DNA of 64,000 nt from Methylobacterium frigidaeris (GCF_022179185.1 NZ_BPQJ01000018.1:1-64000); one strand, 5' to 3'. Numbered from the stretch's first letter, positions 42,704 to 51,916 are shown. Notes: generated by a model from the letters alone, not told the origin. Numbers and translations are program-made.

Positions 42704-43855
42704 GTGCAGCCACAGGACGAGGGCGGAGAGGACAAGCGGGCGCATGTCGCCTTCGTGGTCACCGAGGACTGGTTCTTCGCCTCGCACTTCCTGCCGATGG
42801 CCCGCGCCGCCGTGGCGGCCGGCCACACCGTCTCGGTGATCACCCGGGTACGGGCGCACCGCGACGTCATCGCGGCGACCGGCGCCCGGGTGGTGGACCT
42901 CGAGGCCGAGCGCTCGAGCCTCAACCCGATGGCGGCGGGCTACGCCGCCGGCCAGCTCGCGGCGATCCTGAAGGCGCTCAAGGCCGACATCGTCCACTGC
43001 ATCGCGTTGCGCGGCATCCTGGTCGGCGGGGCGGCGGCGATGCTCGCCGGCATCCCGTCCCGGGTCTACGCGCTGACCGGCCTCGGGCTGATCGGCGCCC
43101 GGCAGGACCGGACCGGCCGCCTCGCCCGCACCGCCTTGCGCCTCCTGATCCGCGGCCCCCTCGAGACCGCCCGCACCCGCTACCTGTTCGAGAACCCGGA
43201 CGACGCGAGGCTGCTCGGCCTCGACCAGGAGAGCCCGCGCGTCACGGTGGTCGGCGGGGCCGGCATCGACCCGGAGACGTGGGTGGCGAGGCCGCTGCCG
43301 CCGCAGCCGCCGCTGCGGATCGTGCTCACCGCCCGGATGCTGTGGTCGAAGGGGGTCGATACGGCTGTGACGGCGACCCATCTCGCAAGGGCAGAGGGCG
43401 CGAACCTGGAGCTGGCGCTCTACGGCGCCCCCGACCCCTCGAACCGCCGCGCGATCCCCGAGGCTACCCTGCGCGAGTGGTCGCGCGACGGCATCAGCTG
43501 GCACGGCCCGACCGCCGACGTCGCCGAGGCGCTGGCGCAGGCCCACGTCGCCTGCCTGCCCTCCCGCGGCGGGGAGGGATTGCCGCGGGCGTTGCTGGAG
43601 GCCGCGGCGAGCGGCCGGGCGATCCTCACCACCGACGTGCCGGGCTGCCGGACCCTGGTGCGGGACGGGATCGAGGGGCTGGTCGTGCCGCCGGACGATC
43701 CCTCCGCGCTCGCCGCCGCGATGGCGCGGCTCGCCGCCGATCCTGCCCTCGTCGCCCGGATGGGTGCGGCCGCCCGCGCCCGGGTGCTGACCGGCGGCTT
43801 CACCGAGGCGGCGGTTACGCGAAACGTGCTGCGGCTCTACGCGGAGCTTGCGTGA
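42704..43855 (+). CDS. Glycosyltransferase family 4 protein
   Basis: A 383-residue GT-B glycosyltransferase starting at GTG 42704 behind GGGAGAG. Its N-terminal domain reads VAFVVTEDWFFASHFLPMARAAVAAGH and DIVHCIALRGILVGG. The C-terminal nucleotide-sugar domain has TARMLWSKGVDTAV (KGV motif), then LPSRGGEGLPRALLEAAASGRAILTTDVPG (ExxxxE-type donor motif near 285-295) and DGIEGLVVPPDD. It probably adds a sugar in surface polysaccharide or glycolipid synthesis. Its stop overlaps the start of the next gene (TGATG). The product is unknown. Confidence 0.88.
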   Translation: MQPQDEGGEDKRAHVAFVVTEDWFFASHFLPMARAAVAAGHTVSVITRVRAHRDVIAATGARVVDLEAERSSLNPMAAGYAAGQLAAILKALKADIVHCIALRGILVGGAAAMLAGIPSRVYALTGLGLIGARQDRTGRLARTALRLLIRGPLETARTRYLFENPDDARLLGLDQESPRVTVVGGAGIDPETWVARPLPPQPPLRIVLTARMLWSKGVDTAVTATHLARAEGANLELALYGAPDPSNRRAIPEATLREWSRDGISWHGPTADVAEALAQAHVACLPSRGGEGLPRALLEAAASGRAILTTDVPGCRTLVRDGIEGLVVPPDDPSALAAAMARLAADPALVARMGAAARARVLTGGFTEAAVTRNVLRLYAELA

Positions 43856-44502
43856 TGGAGCCGGTCGCCTTCATCCGCGCCCACACGCGTTTACGCCCGG
43901 TGCCGCACGCCCCGGCGATCCGTCTGCACGTCGCCGATGAGGCGACGGAATTGTGGGGTCGCACCGAGGAGGAGCTGGGCGAGATCGGCCTGCCGCCGCC
44001 GTTCTGGGCCTTCGCCTGGGCCGGAGGCCAGGCGCTCGCGGCCTACGTGCTGGAGCACCCAGGGACGGTGACGGGCGCCCGGGTGCTCGATTTCGCCTCC
44101 GGCTCCGGCCTCGTCGCCATCGCGGCCGCCATGGCCGGCGCGACATCCGTCGAGGCGAGCGACCTCGACCCCTTCGCGCTGGCGGCGATCGGCCTCAACG
44201 CGGCCGAGAACGGCGTCGCCGACCGCATCACCGCGAAAGGAGCCGACCTGATCGGCCGCGACGAGGGCTGGGACTGCGTGCTCGCCGCCGACATCTTCTA
44301 CGAGCGCGACCTCGCCGCCCGGGTCGGCGACTGGCTCGCCACCCTGCATGCCCGCGGCGCCCGGGTTCTGCTGGGCGATCCCGGCCGGGCCTACCTGCCG
44401 AAGGATCGGCTGGAGACTCTGGCGACCTACGCGGTGCCGGTGACCCGGGCGCTGGAGGATGCCGAGATCAAGCGGACCGGGGTGTGGCGGTTCCGGGGGT
44501 GA
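43855..44502 (+). CDS. Class I SAM methyltransferase, ETF-beta lysine methyltransferase-like
   Basis: A 215-residue SAM-dependent methyltransferase. PPFWAFAWAGGQALAAYVLEHP (residues about 43-64), motif I VLDFASGSGLVAIAAAMAG and DLDPFALAAIGLNA mark the METTL20/ETFBKMT-like branch. Members in alphaproteobacteria are reported to methylate lysines of the electron transfer flavoprotein beta subunit. The post-SAM motif region reads LAADIFYERDLA. Start ATG 43855 overlaps the stop of the glycosyltransferase gene, so the two are translationally coupled although their roles seem unrelated. Confidence 0.85.
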   Translation: MEPVAFIRAHTRLRPVPHAPAIRLHVADEATELWGRTEEELGEIGLPPPFWAFAWAGGQALAAYVLEHPGTVTGARVLDFASGSGLVAIAAAMAGATSVEASDLDPFALAAIGLNAAENGVADRITAKGADLIGRDEGWDCVLAADIFYERDLAARVGDWLATLHARGARVLLGDPGRAYLPKDRLETLATYAVPVTRALEDAEIKRTGVWRFRG

Positions 44503-44513
44503 CATCCCCCTCA

Positions 44514-45356
44514 CTACGCCCCCTGTTGCTGCTTGGCCCGTGCCACGATCTGGGTCGGGTTGACGAAGCGGAGCGCGATCACCAGCCAGACCAGCGTCAC
44601 CGCCATGTAGACCACCGCCATCGCGTCGATCGACTGCCCGGCCCGCACGCCGGCGGCGAAGACCGCGTAGTAGAGCGCCACGACGAGGGTCTGGCTCGTC
44701 GGCCCGGCGACCAGGAAGGTCAGCTCGAACATCGCGATGGTGCGCACCAGCACCAGCAGCAGGGCGGCCAGGATACCGGGGATGAGCAGCGGCAGCAGCA
44801 CCCGCAGGAAGAGCTGGCGCGTGCCGGCACCGAAGACGCGGGCCGCCGCCTCGATGCGCGGGTCGATCTGCTCGATGAACGGGATCATCACCAGCACCAC
44901 GAAGGGCACGCTCGGCACGAGGTTGGCCAGCACCACGCCCCAGAGCGTGCCGGCGAGGCCCGCCTGGTAGAGCACGGTGGCGAGCGGGATGCCGTAGGTG
45001 ATCGGCGGCACCAGCAGCGGCAGCAGGAAGACCAGCATCACCAGCCGCTTGCCCGGAAAATCGCGCCGCGCCAGCGCGTAGGCCGCCGTGACGCCGAGGA
45101 GCCCGGACAGGAAGACCACCAGGAACACCACCTGGATCGTGACGATCAGCACGTCGCCGAGCTGGAACTCGTCCCAGGCCGCCGCGTACCAGCGGGTGGT
45201 GAAGCCGAGGGGCAGCCAGGTGCCGAGCCAGCGCGTGGCGAAGGAGTTGAGCACCACCGCGGCGATCATCGCCATGAGGTTGAGGCAGAACAGCAGCGTG
45301 ACGGCCCAGACCGCCATCCGCCACAGGCGCGAGCCGAGGCCGGTGTCGCGGATCAT
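44514..45356 (-). CDS. ABC transporter permease (PotC-like)
   Basis: A 280-residue inner-membrane permease of the spermidine/putrescine/iron/phosphonate class with six hydrophobic segments. The EAA loop is IEQIDPRIEAAARVFGAGTRQLFLRVLLPLLIPGI near residues 175-210. The start at 45356 overlaps the stop of the preceding permease gene (ATGA). It is the last gene of the binding protein-ATPase-permease-permease operon. Substrate unknown. Confidence 0.88.
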   Translation of the reverse strand: MIRDTGLGSRLWRMAVWAVTLLFCLNLMAMIAAVVLNSFATRWLGTWLPLGFTTRWYAAAWDEFQLGDVLIVTIQVVFLVVFLSGLLGVTAAYALARRDFPGKRLVMLVFLLPLLVPPITYGIPLATVLYQAGLAGTLWGVVLANLVPSVPFVVLVMIPFIEQIDPRIEAAARVFGAGTRQLFLRVLLPLLIPGILAALLLVLVRTIAMFELTFLVAGPTSQTLVVALYYAVFAAGVRAGQSIDAMAVVYMAVTLVWLVIALRFVNPTQIVARAKQQQGA

Positions 45357-46276
45357 CCCTTGGTGCCTCCGACCGGGCCGGTATAGAGGAGCGTGCGGCC
45401 CCAGAGCAGCAGGCCGACGATGGCGAGTTGGACCGCGCCCATGATCATCGCGACCGCCGAAGCGAGCGAGTAGTCGTACTCCTCGAACGCCGCCTGGTAG
45501 GCCGCGATCGAGATCACCCGCGTGGCGCCGGCGGGCGCGCCGAGCAGCACGGCGGACGGGAAGACCGAGAAGGCCTGGACGAAGGACAGGCAGAAGGTCA
45601 CGGCGAGGCCCGGCAGGATCAAGGGCAGGATCACCCGCGTGAAGCGCTGCCAGGCATTGGCCCCATGCGTCGCCGCCGCCTGCTCCAGGGCGGGGTCGAT
45701 GCCGGTGACCGAGGAGAGCGTGAGCAGGAACGCGAACGGGAAGCCGGTGATGAGGAGCGAGGCGAAGACGCCCCAGTAGTTGTTGGTGAGCTTGAGCGGG
45801 CTCCCGATCACCCCGAGCCAGACGAGGCTGCGGTTGAACCAGCCCTGCGGCCCGAGGAAGTTCAGGAGGCCCTCCGCCACCAGCACCGTGCCCAGCGTGA
45901 TCGGCAGGACCAGGATCGTGGTGAGGAGGCGCTGGCGGCGCATCAGCCGCACGCGCAAGGCGATCGGCACCGCGAGCGCGAGGTTGAGCACCGTGACGGG
46001 CACGGCCAGACGCAAGGTGGATCCGATCGTGTCGGAGAGGAACGGGTCGGAGAAGAAGCGGGCGTAGTTCGCCCACCAGGCGCCGGCCTTCGGCTGCAGC
46101 GACAGCACCAGCCCGTAGGCGAAGGGATAGACGAACAGGCCGAGGATCGCCAGGAGGGCCGGCAGCACCAGGAGCGTGGTGCCGTCGAGGCCGCGGGCGG
46201 CGAGGCGGACCGAGAGCGGCGGCGTCTCGGCGGGTGCCTCGGCCCGTGCCGTCGCGGGGAGCGAGGCCGAACTCAC
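45353..46276 (-). CDS. ABC transporter permease (PotB-like)
   Basis: A 307-residue permease with six hydrophobic segments (from LLVLPALLAILGLFVYPFAYGLVLSL). The EAA loop is DPALEQAAATHGANAWQRFTRVILPLILPGL near residues 195-225. The GTG start at 46276 overlaps the ATPase gene stop (GTGA). It forms the membrane channel with the downstream permease. Confidence 0.88.
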   Translation of the reverse strand: MSSASLPATARAEAPAETPPLSVRLAARGLDGTTLLVLPALLAILGLFVYPFAYGLVLSLQPKAGAWWANYARFFSDPFLSDTIGSTLRLAVPVTVLNLALAVPIALRVRLMRRQRLLTTILVLPITLGTVLVAEGLLNFLGPQGWFNRSLVWLGVIGSPLKLTNNYWGVFASLLITGFPFAFLLTLSSVTGIDPALEQAAATHGANAWQRFTRVILPLILPGLAVTFCLSFVQAFSVFPSAVLLGAPAGATRVISIAAYQAAFEEYDYSLASAVAMIMGAVQLAIVGLLLWGRTLLYTGPVGGTKG

Positions 46277-47340
46277 GCAGCCTCCCCGGGGAAGACCAGG
46301 ACCCGGGGCGAGGCGGCGGCGAGGTGCAAGGTCTCGTCCTGCGACACCGCCCGATCGGAGCGGAAGAACAGCTCGGTGCCGTCCTGCGCCACGGCGGTGC
46401 CGAAGAAGGCCCGGCCGCGATACTCGACGCTGGCGACCCGGGCCGGGAGGCCTTCCGCCGCGATGGTCAGGTCCTCCGGCCGGATCGCCGCGACCGCGGG
46501 AGCGCCGGGGCTCAAGGATTCCCGCAGGGTGCCGGCGAGACGGGTACCACAAATCTCGATCTCGGCGCGCTCGCCGCTCACCGCGACCGCGCGACCGCGC
46601 AGGCGATTGCGAAAGCCCATGAAATCGGCGACGTCCGGATGGGCCGGTCGCTCGTAGAGATCTTCCGGCGTGCCGACCTGGCGGATGCGCCCGTCGCGCA
46701 TCACCACGACACGGTCGGCCATCGACAGGGCCTCGTCCTGGTCGTGGGTGACGTAGATCGTGGTCGACCCGATGGCGTCGTGGATGCGGCGGATCTCGGC
46801 CCGCATCTCGAGGCGCAGCTTGGCGTCGAGGTTCGAGAGCGGCTCGTCCATCAGCACCACCGGCGGCTCGATCACGATCGCCCGGGCGATGGCGACGCGC
46901 TGCTGCTGGCCGCCGGACATCTGGCCCGGGAGCTTCGCCGCCTGCGTTTGCAGCCGCACCAGCGCGAGCGCGTCGTCGACCCGGCGCGCGGCCTCTGCGC
47001 CCTTGATGCCCCGCATGGCGAGGCCGAAGCCGACATTCTTCGCCACGTTCATGTGCGGGAAGAGGGCGTAGCTCTGGAACACCATGCCGAAGCCGCGCTC
47101 CTCGGGCTTCAGCCGGTCGATGCGGCGCTCGCCGAGATGGATCGACCCGCCGGTGAGCGGCAGCAGCCCGGCGATGCAGTTGAGCGCCGTCGACTTGCCG
47201 CAGCCCGACGGGCCGAGGAGAGCGACGAACTCGCCGCCCCGGATCGTCAGGTCGAGCCCGTCGAGGGCGGTCATCGCACCGAACCGGCGGCTCAGTCCGC
47301 TCAAGCGCAGATCCTGCGGCGCCTCGTGATGGCGTGCCAT
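46273..47340 (-). CDS. ABC transporter ATP-binding protein (PotA/UgpC-like)
   Basis: A 355-residue ATPase. Walker A GPSGCGKST (near residue 40), Q-loop VFQSYALFPHMNV, signature MSGGQQQRVAIARA, Walker B VVLMDEPLSNLDAKLR and H-loop VTHDQDEALSMADR are all intact. A C-terminal TOBE-like regulatory domain follows (AAIRPEDLTIAAEG, VEYRGRAFFGTAVAQDG). ATG 47340 was chosen because upstream in-frame sequence crosses the intergenic hairpins. Two strong hairpins separate it from the binding-protein gene upstream. Confidence 0.92.
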   Translation of the reverse strand: MARHHEAPQDLRLSGLSRRFGAMTALDGLDLTIRGGEFVALLGPSGCGKSTALNCIAGLLPLTGGSIHLGERRIDRLKPEERGFGMVFQSYALFPHMNVAKNVGFGLAMRGIKGAEAARRVDDALALVRLQTQAAKLPGQMSGGQQQRVAIARAIVIEPPVVLMDEPLSNLDAKLRLEMRAEIRRIHDAIGSTTIYVTHDQDEALSMADRVVVMRDGRIRQVGTPEDLYERPAHPDVADFMGFRNRLRGRAVAVSGERAEIEICGTRLAGTLRESLSPGAPAVAAIRPEDLTIAAEGLPARVASVEYRGRAFFGTAVAQDGTELFFRSDRAVSQDETLHLAAASPRVLVFPGEAA

Positions 47341-47361
47341 CCGTTTCCTCCCCTGCCGCCA

Positions 47362-47398
47362 GAGCAGCACGCGATCGCGCTGCGATCGCGTGCTGCTC
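47362..47398. repeat. Perfect 17-bp hairpin between binding protein and ATPase genes
   Basis: GAGCAGCACGCGATCGC (47362-47378) pairs perfectly with 47382-47398 around a 3-base loop. On the minus-strand transcript it lies just before the ATPase gene start (22 bases). It lacks a T-run, so it is more likely an mRNA stabiliser, REP element or processing site than a simple terminator. Confidence 0.85.
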
Positions 47399-47417
47399 CA
47401 AGTCATTGATTTTGCGA

Positions 47418-47460
47418 CATTTTCTGCGACGATCCGGCATCCGCTTCGTCGCAGAAAATG
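47418..47460. repeat. Perfect 15-bp hairpin downstream of the binding-protein gene
   Basis: CATTTTCTGCGACGA (47418-47432) pairs perfectly with 47446-47460 around a 13-base loop. It lies 30 bases beyond the stop of the substrate-binding protein gene on the operon transcript and 19 bases from the second hairpin. I recall similar GCAGAAAATG-ended palindromes from other Methylobacterium-type genomes, so it may be a dispersed repeat. Confidence 0.85.
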
Positions 47461-47490
47461 CTCCAGGCCTCTTCCGGGCCGCCTTCGGTG

Positions 47491-48666
47491 TTATCGCTTC
47501 TTGCCGGAGCCGACCTGCTCGTCCCAGCGGCGGAAGGCCACCACCAGCTTGTCGGCATCGAGCGGCATCTCGATCGGGTGCTCGGCGATCATGCGGTCGT
47601 ATTCCGGCCGGCCGAATTCCTTCAGCGCCGCGCGGCTCTCCGGCGGGGCCATGTCGAGGGTGACGCCCTTCACGGCGGGACCGGGATAGAAGTAGCCCTC
47701 GTCGTAGGTGTAGGCCTGCTGCGCCGGCTGGAGCAGGAACGCCATCAGGTCGAGGATGACGGCGAGCTTCTCGTCCGGCACGCCCTTCGGCACCGCCATG
47801 TAATGGGCATCCGCCACCCAGCGGAAATTCTTGAGCGTGCCGACCTTCGCCTCCGCCGGCACGACGCCGAGCACCCGCGGGTTGATGTCCCAGCCGGTGG
47901 TCGAGACGATGATGTCGCGGCTGCCCTCGCCGAGTTCCTTCATCGTCTGCGAGGTGCCGCCCGGATAGTAGTCGACCGTCTCGCCGATCGCCCGCAGGTA
48001 TTCCCAGGTCTTGTCCCAGCCCTTGTCCGGGTCGGTCGGGTCGTTGTCGCCGAGAATGTAGGGCAGGCCCATGATCCACGTACGGCCGGGCCCCGAATTG
48101 GCCGGGCGGGCATACATGAACTTGCCCTTGTTCTGGCGCGCCCAGGCCAGAAGCTCCTCGGCGGTGGTCGGCACCGTCTTCACCCGCTCGGGCATGTACT
48201 CGATCAGGGGCCCGGACGGGTACCAGGCGACGCACAGGCCCTGGTCCTGCGCCAAGCCATTCAGCCGCAACGCAGCGGGCTGGTAGATGCCGGCAGGCTT
48301 CGGCAGCTGGCCGGCATAGGGCTTGAGGTCGACCCAGAGCTTCTGCTCGATGCCGGCGGCGATGCCGTCGGTGCCGGTGAGCACGAGGTCGATATCGACC
48401 CGGCCGGCGGCCTGCTGCGCCTTGAGCTTCGAGGGCAGCTCCGGGGCCGGCGCCTTGGTGAAGGCGAAGCGCGAGACGATGCCGGGCTTCGCCCGGCGGT
48501 AGGCCTCGATCGCCTTCTGGGTCAGGGCAAGGTTGCCCGCCACGTCGACCACCGTGACGACGACGGGCGATTTCGGCATCGGAAGCTGCGCCCAGGCCCG
48601 GCCCGAGAGAGCGAGCCCCGCCCCGGCCGCGAGTCCCGCGACCGCGTTGCGACGTGTGATCGTCAT
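47491..48666 (-). CDS. ABC transporter extracellular substrate-binding protein
   Basis: A 391-residue periplasmic binding protein (type 2 fold). MTITRRNAVAGLAAGAGLALSGRAWAQ looks like a Tat signal (twin Arg) with cleavage near residue 27. The mature protein has DIDLVLTGTDGIAAGIEQKLWVDLKPYAG, GLCVAWYPSGPLIEYMP and VPKGVPDEKLAVILDLMAFLL. It is the first gene of the operon with an ATPase and two permeases. The class includes polyamine, thiamine, iron and aminophosphonate binders; the ligand is not identifiable. Confidence 0.86.
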   Translation of the reverse strand: MTITRRNAVAGLAAGAGLALSGRAWAQLPMPKSPVVVTVVDVAGNLALTQKAIEAYRRAKPGIVSRFAFTKAPAPELPSKLKAQQAAGRVDIDLVLTGTDGIAAGIEQKLWVDLKPYAGQLPKPAGIYQPAALRLNGLAQDQGLCVAWYPSGPLIEYMPERVKTVPTTAEELLAWARQNKGKFMYARPANSGPGRTWIMGLPYILGDNDPTDPDKGWDKTWEYLRAIGETVDYYPGGTSQTMKELGEGSRDIIVSTTGWDINPRVLGVVPAEAKVGTLKNFRWVADAHYMAVPKGVPDEKLAVILDLMAFLLQPAQQAYTYDEGYFYPGPAVKGVTLDMAPPESRAALKEFGRPEYDRMIAEHPIEMPLDADKLVVAFRRWDEQVGSGKKR

Positions 48667-48862
48667 GTTTCCCCCGGTTCCTGCGCGCGGGCTCTGGCGG
48701 CCCTCGTTCGACACGGATCGCTTCGTGCTTTCAATCCATTGGTGCACTAATATTTTAGGGCGTCAAGTCTGATAGAGGGACAAGTCCGATAGAGGGAAAG
48801 GTCGATGGCGCATGCGTCTCTGAACTCTCCCCCGCAAAGGGGGAGGGTTCGGGCGTTGCGTC

Positions 48863-50008
48863 TCAGGTGTACATCGCCTTTAGGTCGAGGGTGCTCTCGC
48901 GCCCGACCGCGTCGTAGTTCTGCTCCAGCCACGCCTTGGCCGCCTCGCGCCCCGCATCGCGCAGGTGGAGGAAGAACGGCCACTGCGCCCGCAGGCGCGA
49001 GGACGCCGAAGCGTCGTCGAGCGCCGAGCCGCTGCCGTCGATGCGGTGAAGGAGCACCTGCTTGTAGGCGTTGCTGCGCCCGAGCACGCCGTCGGTGATC
49101 AGGTCGTCGACGAAATCGATCGCCCGCAATTCGCGCAGGAGGTTGGCGTTGAAGGTGATCTCGTTGAGGCGGTCGCGGATCTCGGTCGGGCTGCGCGGCG
49201 TCTCGCGGCGCTCGACCGGGTTGATCTGGACGAGCAGGATGTCGCGCGACCGGGCGCCGTGATAGAGTGGATAGAGCGGCGGGTTGCCGAGATAGCCGCC
49301 GTCCCAGTGCGGCACGCCGTCGATCTCCACCGCCTGAAAGACCGTCGGCAGGCAGGCCGAGGCCATCAGGTGGTCGACCGTGAGGTCCGGCCGCTCGAAC
49401 ACCGCCATCTTGCCGGTCCAGACATTGGTGGCCGAGATGAACAGGTCGGCCGGGCCGTCCCGGCGCACGGCCTCGAAATCGACCGTGTCGACGAGGGCGC
49501 GCTTCAGCGGATTGATGTTGAGCGGGTTGGTCGTGTACGGGCTGGCGACGGCGTTCCAGAACGCCCCGACCGGGGTCTTCTTCCAGAAGCTCATCACCCC
49601 GTCGACGAAGCTCTGTTGCGCGTGCGACAGATCGGCGTCGAGGCTGATCTCGCGCCAGAACGTCTCCAGGCGCTCGCGGGCGCCCTCGGGGCCGCCGCGC
49701 AGCCAGCCATCGACCATCACGACGGCGTTCATGGCGCCGGCACTCGCCCCGGTGATCGCCTCGAAGGCGAGGCGGCCGTCCTCGATCAAGGCGTCGAGCA
49801 CGCCCCAGGTGAAGGCGCCGTGGGCGCCGCCGCCCTGGAGCGCCAGGGCGATCGCCTTCTCGGCCCTGGGACCGACGAGGCCGCGGCCGAGAGGGCCGGA
49901 GGCAGCCTGAAGCGGGTCGACGGCCGCGTGACCGGAGGTCTCGTGAGCCGCGTCGGAGACATTCGCCCCGCGGGACTCCGCTTGCTGGGGTAAGGTCGTG
50001 TCCGTCAT
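48863..50008 (-). CDS. Patatin-like phospholipase
   Basis: A 381-residue patatin-family acyl hydrolase. The oxyanion GGGAHGAFTWGVL is near residues 60-72, the nucleophile elbow ITGASAGAMNA (GxSxG) near 85-95, and the catalytic Asp is in HWDGGYLGNPPLYPL (DGG). The N-terminal 50 residues are not conserved-looking. ATG 50008 was chosen over one at 50056, which would begin with a non-family segment. It may act on membrane lipids or on storage polymer granules; the second idea rests only on a palindrome in the leader. Confidence 0.88.
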   Translation of the reverse strand: MTDTTLPQQAESRGANVSDAAHETSGHAAVDPLQAASGPLGRGLVGPRAEKAIALALQGGGAHGAFTWGVLDALIEDGRLAFEAITGASAGAMNAVVMVDGWLRGGPEGARERLETFWREISLDADLSHAQQSFVDGVMSFWKKTPVGAFWNAVASPYTTNPLNINPLKRALVDTVDFEAVRRDGPADLFISATNVWTGKMAVFERPDLTVDHLMASACLPTVFQAVEIDGVPHWDGGYLGNPPLYPLYHGARSRDILLVQINPVERRETPRSPTEIRDRLNEITFNANLLRELRAIDFVDDLITDGVLGRSNAYKQVLLHRIDGSGSALDDASASSRLRAQWPFFLHLRDAGREAAKAWLEQNYDAVGRESTLDLKAMYT

Positions 50009-50410
50009 GCCTGGGATGTGGGGTGCTGCATTGCAAAAGCAAATGGTGCGCCGCAACGTCGCGCCGGGTGGCGCGGCGTCATGCGCTTGACGCGTGGCAT
50101 CGGCACGATCACCTCAGACGATGTTCCGTGCCGGGGATGCCTCGCAAGCATTCCCGGCGCGGCGGACACCGAGGGGCGCCACCCCCGGGAAGGGGTTTGG
50201 CAAGGATGTCGCCGCATTCCCTGCAGCATTCCGGGATCGCCAAGTCCCGCCGTCGACTCCAGGCCGTTGATCGCGCTCGGCGTTTCGGCGAGCCGCGGCT
50301 TGCTCGCGGAACGAAGCGATTTCCACCGCGCCCGGAAATGCTCTAGACGGTTGTCACGCCGCGACTGAAGCGACCCCGAGACTCTAGCGAACGACCCCCG
50401 AAGGTATCCG
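50009..50410. other. Intergenic region between patatin-like gene and ispG
   Basis: About 400 bases between divergent genes. It holds the promoter regions of both. It has a TGC/GCA-type palindrome close to the patatin-like gene and a stretch near 50290-50345 (GAACGAAGCGATTTCC...GGAAATGCTCTAG) resembling dispersed Hyphomicrobiales intergenic sequence. No gene was seen. Confidence 0.4.
50027..50035. promoter_or_regulatory. Possible TGC-N3-GCA operator
   Basis: TGCATTGCA, closely followed by the palindrome TTGCAAAAGCAA (50031-50042), lies about 20 bases upstream of the patatin-like gene start. Sites of TGC-N3-GCA form are bound by PhaR/AniA-type regulators of storage polymer metabolism in alphaproteobacteria, as far as I recall. 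The match is short and could be chance. Confidence 0.25.
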
Positions 50411-51718
50411 ATGGAAGCCATGGAAGCCCTCGCCGCGACCGCCCCGGCGGACGCCGCTCCCGAGATCGCCGGCCCGAGCCCCCGGCACCGCACCGTCGGC
50501 GTCCGGATCGGCGAGGGCGAGGGCGCGGTTGTGATGGGCGGCGGTGCCCCGATCGTCGTGCAGTCGATGACCAACACCGACACCGCCGACGTCGATGCCA
50601 CGGTGGCGCAGGTCGCGGCGCTCGCCCGCGCCGGCTCCGAGGTCGTGCGCATCACCGTCGACCGCGACGAGGCGGCGGTCGGCGTGCCGAAGATCCGCGA
50701 GCGGCTGGATCGCATCGGGGTCAACGTGCCCCTCGTCGGCGACTTCCACTATATCGGCCACAAGCTCCTGACCGACCATCCGGCCTGCGCCGAGGCGCTG
50801 GCGAAGTACCGGATCAACCCGGGCAACGTCGGCTTCAAGGAGAAGAAGGACCTGCAGTTCGGCACCATCGTCGAGCAAGCGGCCCGCTACGGCAAGGCGG
50901 TGCGCATCGGCGCCAACTGGGGCTCCCTCGACGAGGCGCTCCTCACCCACATGATGGACGAGAACGCCCGCTCGGCGAAGCCCCGCGACGCCCGCGCGGT
51001 GATGCGCGAGGCGATGGTGCAGTCCGCCCTCCTCTCCGCCGACCGGGCGGTGGAGATCGGCCTGCCCAAGGACCGGATCGTGCTCTCGGCCAAGGTCTCG
51101 GCGGTGCAGGACCTGATCGCGGTCTACCGCGAGGTGGCGCGCCGCTCGGACTACGCCATCCATCTCGGCCTCACCGAGGCCGGTATGGGCACGAAGGGCA
51201 TCGTGGCGGCCTCCGCAGCGATCGGCGTGCTGCTCCAGGAGGGCATCGGCGACACCATCCGCTACTCCCTGACCCCGGAGCCGGGCGGCGACCGCACCGT
51301 CGAGGTGAAGGTGGCGCAGGAACTCCTCCAGACGATGGGCTTCCGCACCTTCGTGCCGCTGGTCGCCGCCTGCCCGGGCTGCGGCCGCACCACCTCGACG
51401 GTGTTCCAGGAGCTCGCCCGCGACATCCAGAACTGGATCACCACCTCGATGCCGGAATGGCGCAAGACCTATCCGGGGGTCGAGGGGCTGAACGTCGCCG
51501 TGATGGGCTGCATCGTCAACGGCCCGGGCGAGTCGAAGCACGCCGATATCGGCATCTCGCTCCCCGGTACCGGCGAGACCCCGACGGCTCCGGTCTTCAT
51601 CGACGGCAAGAAGGCGATGACCCTGCGCGGCCCGACGCTCGCCAAGGACTTCGAGGGCATCGTGATCGACTACATCGAGCGCCGCTTCGGCCAAGGGCGG
51701 CGTAGCGCCGCCGAGTGA
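50411..51718 (+). CDS. ispG: 4-hydroxy-3-methylbut-2-en-1-yl diphosphate synthase
   Basis: A 435-residue IspG (GcpE), the iron-sulfur enzyme of the methylerythritol phosphate pathway that makes HMBPP from MEcPP. The N-terminal TIM-barrel (PIVVQSMTNTDTADVDATVAQV; INPGNVGF; IGANWGSL) is followed by the cluster-binding C-terminal domain. Its cysteines are in ACPGCGRTTSTVFQELA (Cys-X2-Cys, near 323-326) and MGCIVNGPGESKHADIG. Length is normal for alphaproteobacteria. It supplies isoprenoid precursors used by UppS further right. Confidence 0.93.
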   Translation: MEAMEALAATAPADAAPEIAGPSPRHRTVGVRIGEGEGAVVMGGGAPIVVQSMTNTDTADVDATVAQVAALARAGSEVVRITVDRDEAAVGVPKIRERLDRIGVNVPLVGDFHYIGHKLLTDHPACAEALAKYRINPGNVGFKEKKDLQFGTIVEQAARYGKAVRIGANWGSLDEALLTHMMDENARSAKPRDARAVMREAMVQSALLSADRAVEIGLPKDRIVLSAKVSAVQDLIAVYREVARRSDYAIHLGLTEAGMGTKGIVAASAAIGVLLQEGIGDTIRYSLTPEPGGDRTVEVKVAQELLQTMGFRTFVPLVAACPGCGRTTSTVFQELARDIQNWITTSMPEWRKTYPGVEGLNVAVMGCIVNGPGESKHADIGISLPGTGETPTAPVFIDGKKAMTLRGPTLAKDFEGIVIDYIERRFGQGRRSAAE

Positions 51719-51916
51719 CGCGCGAGAGAGGATTGAGGGCCGGCTGACGGAGGGGCAGGCGCGCGCCGCCTTGCGCCCCTCCGGGCCCGTGCTACAATCC
51801 TGCCACAATCAGGCCCGGCGGACGCGCCGGTCCGAGAAGGATTCGAGCCCGCCACCCGGCCCATCAGCGCGCTTGGCGGCAATCCCGGCCGCCCGCGGGC
51901 GCATCCCCGATCAGAC

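Noticed and set aside
46277..48235. Long upstream extension of the PotB-like permease frame
   Set aside because: It overlaps the ATPase and binding-protein genes in another frame. The GTG at 46276 overlapping the ATPase stop is the natural start.
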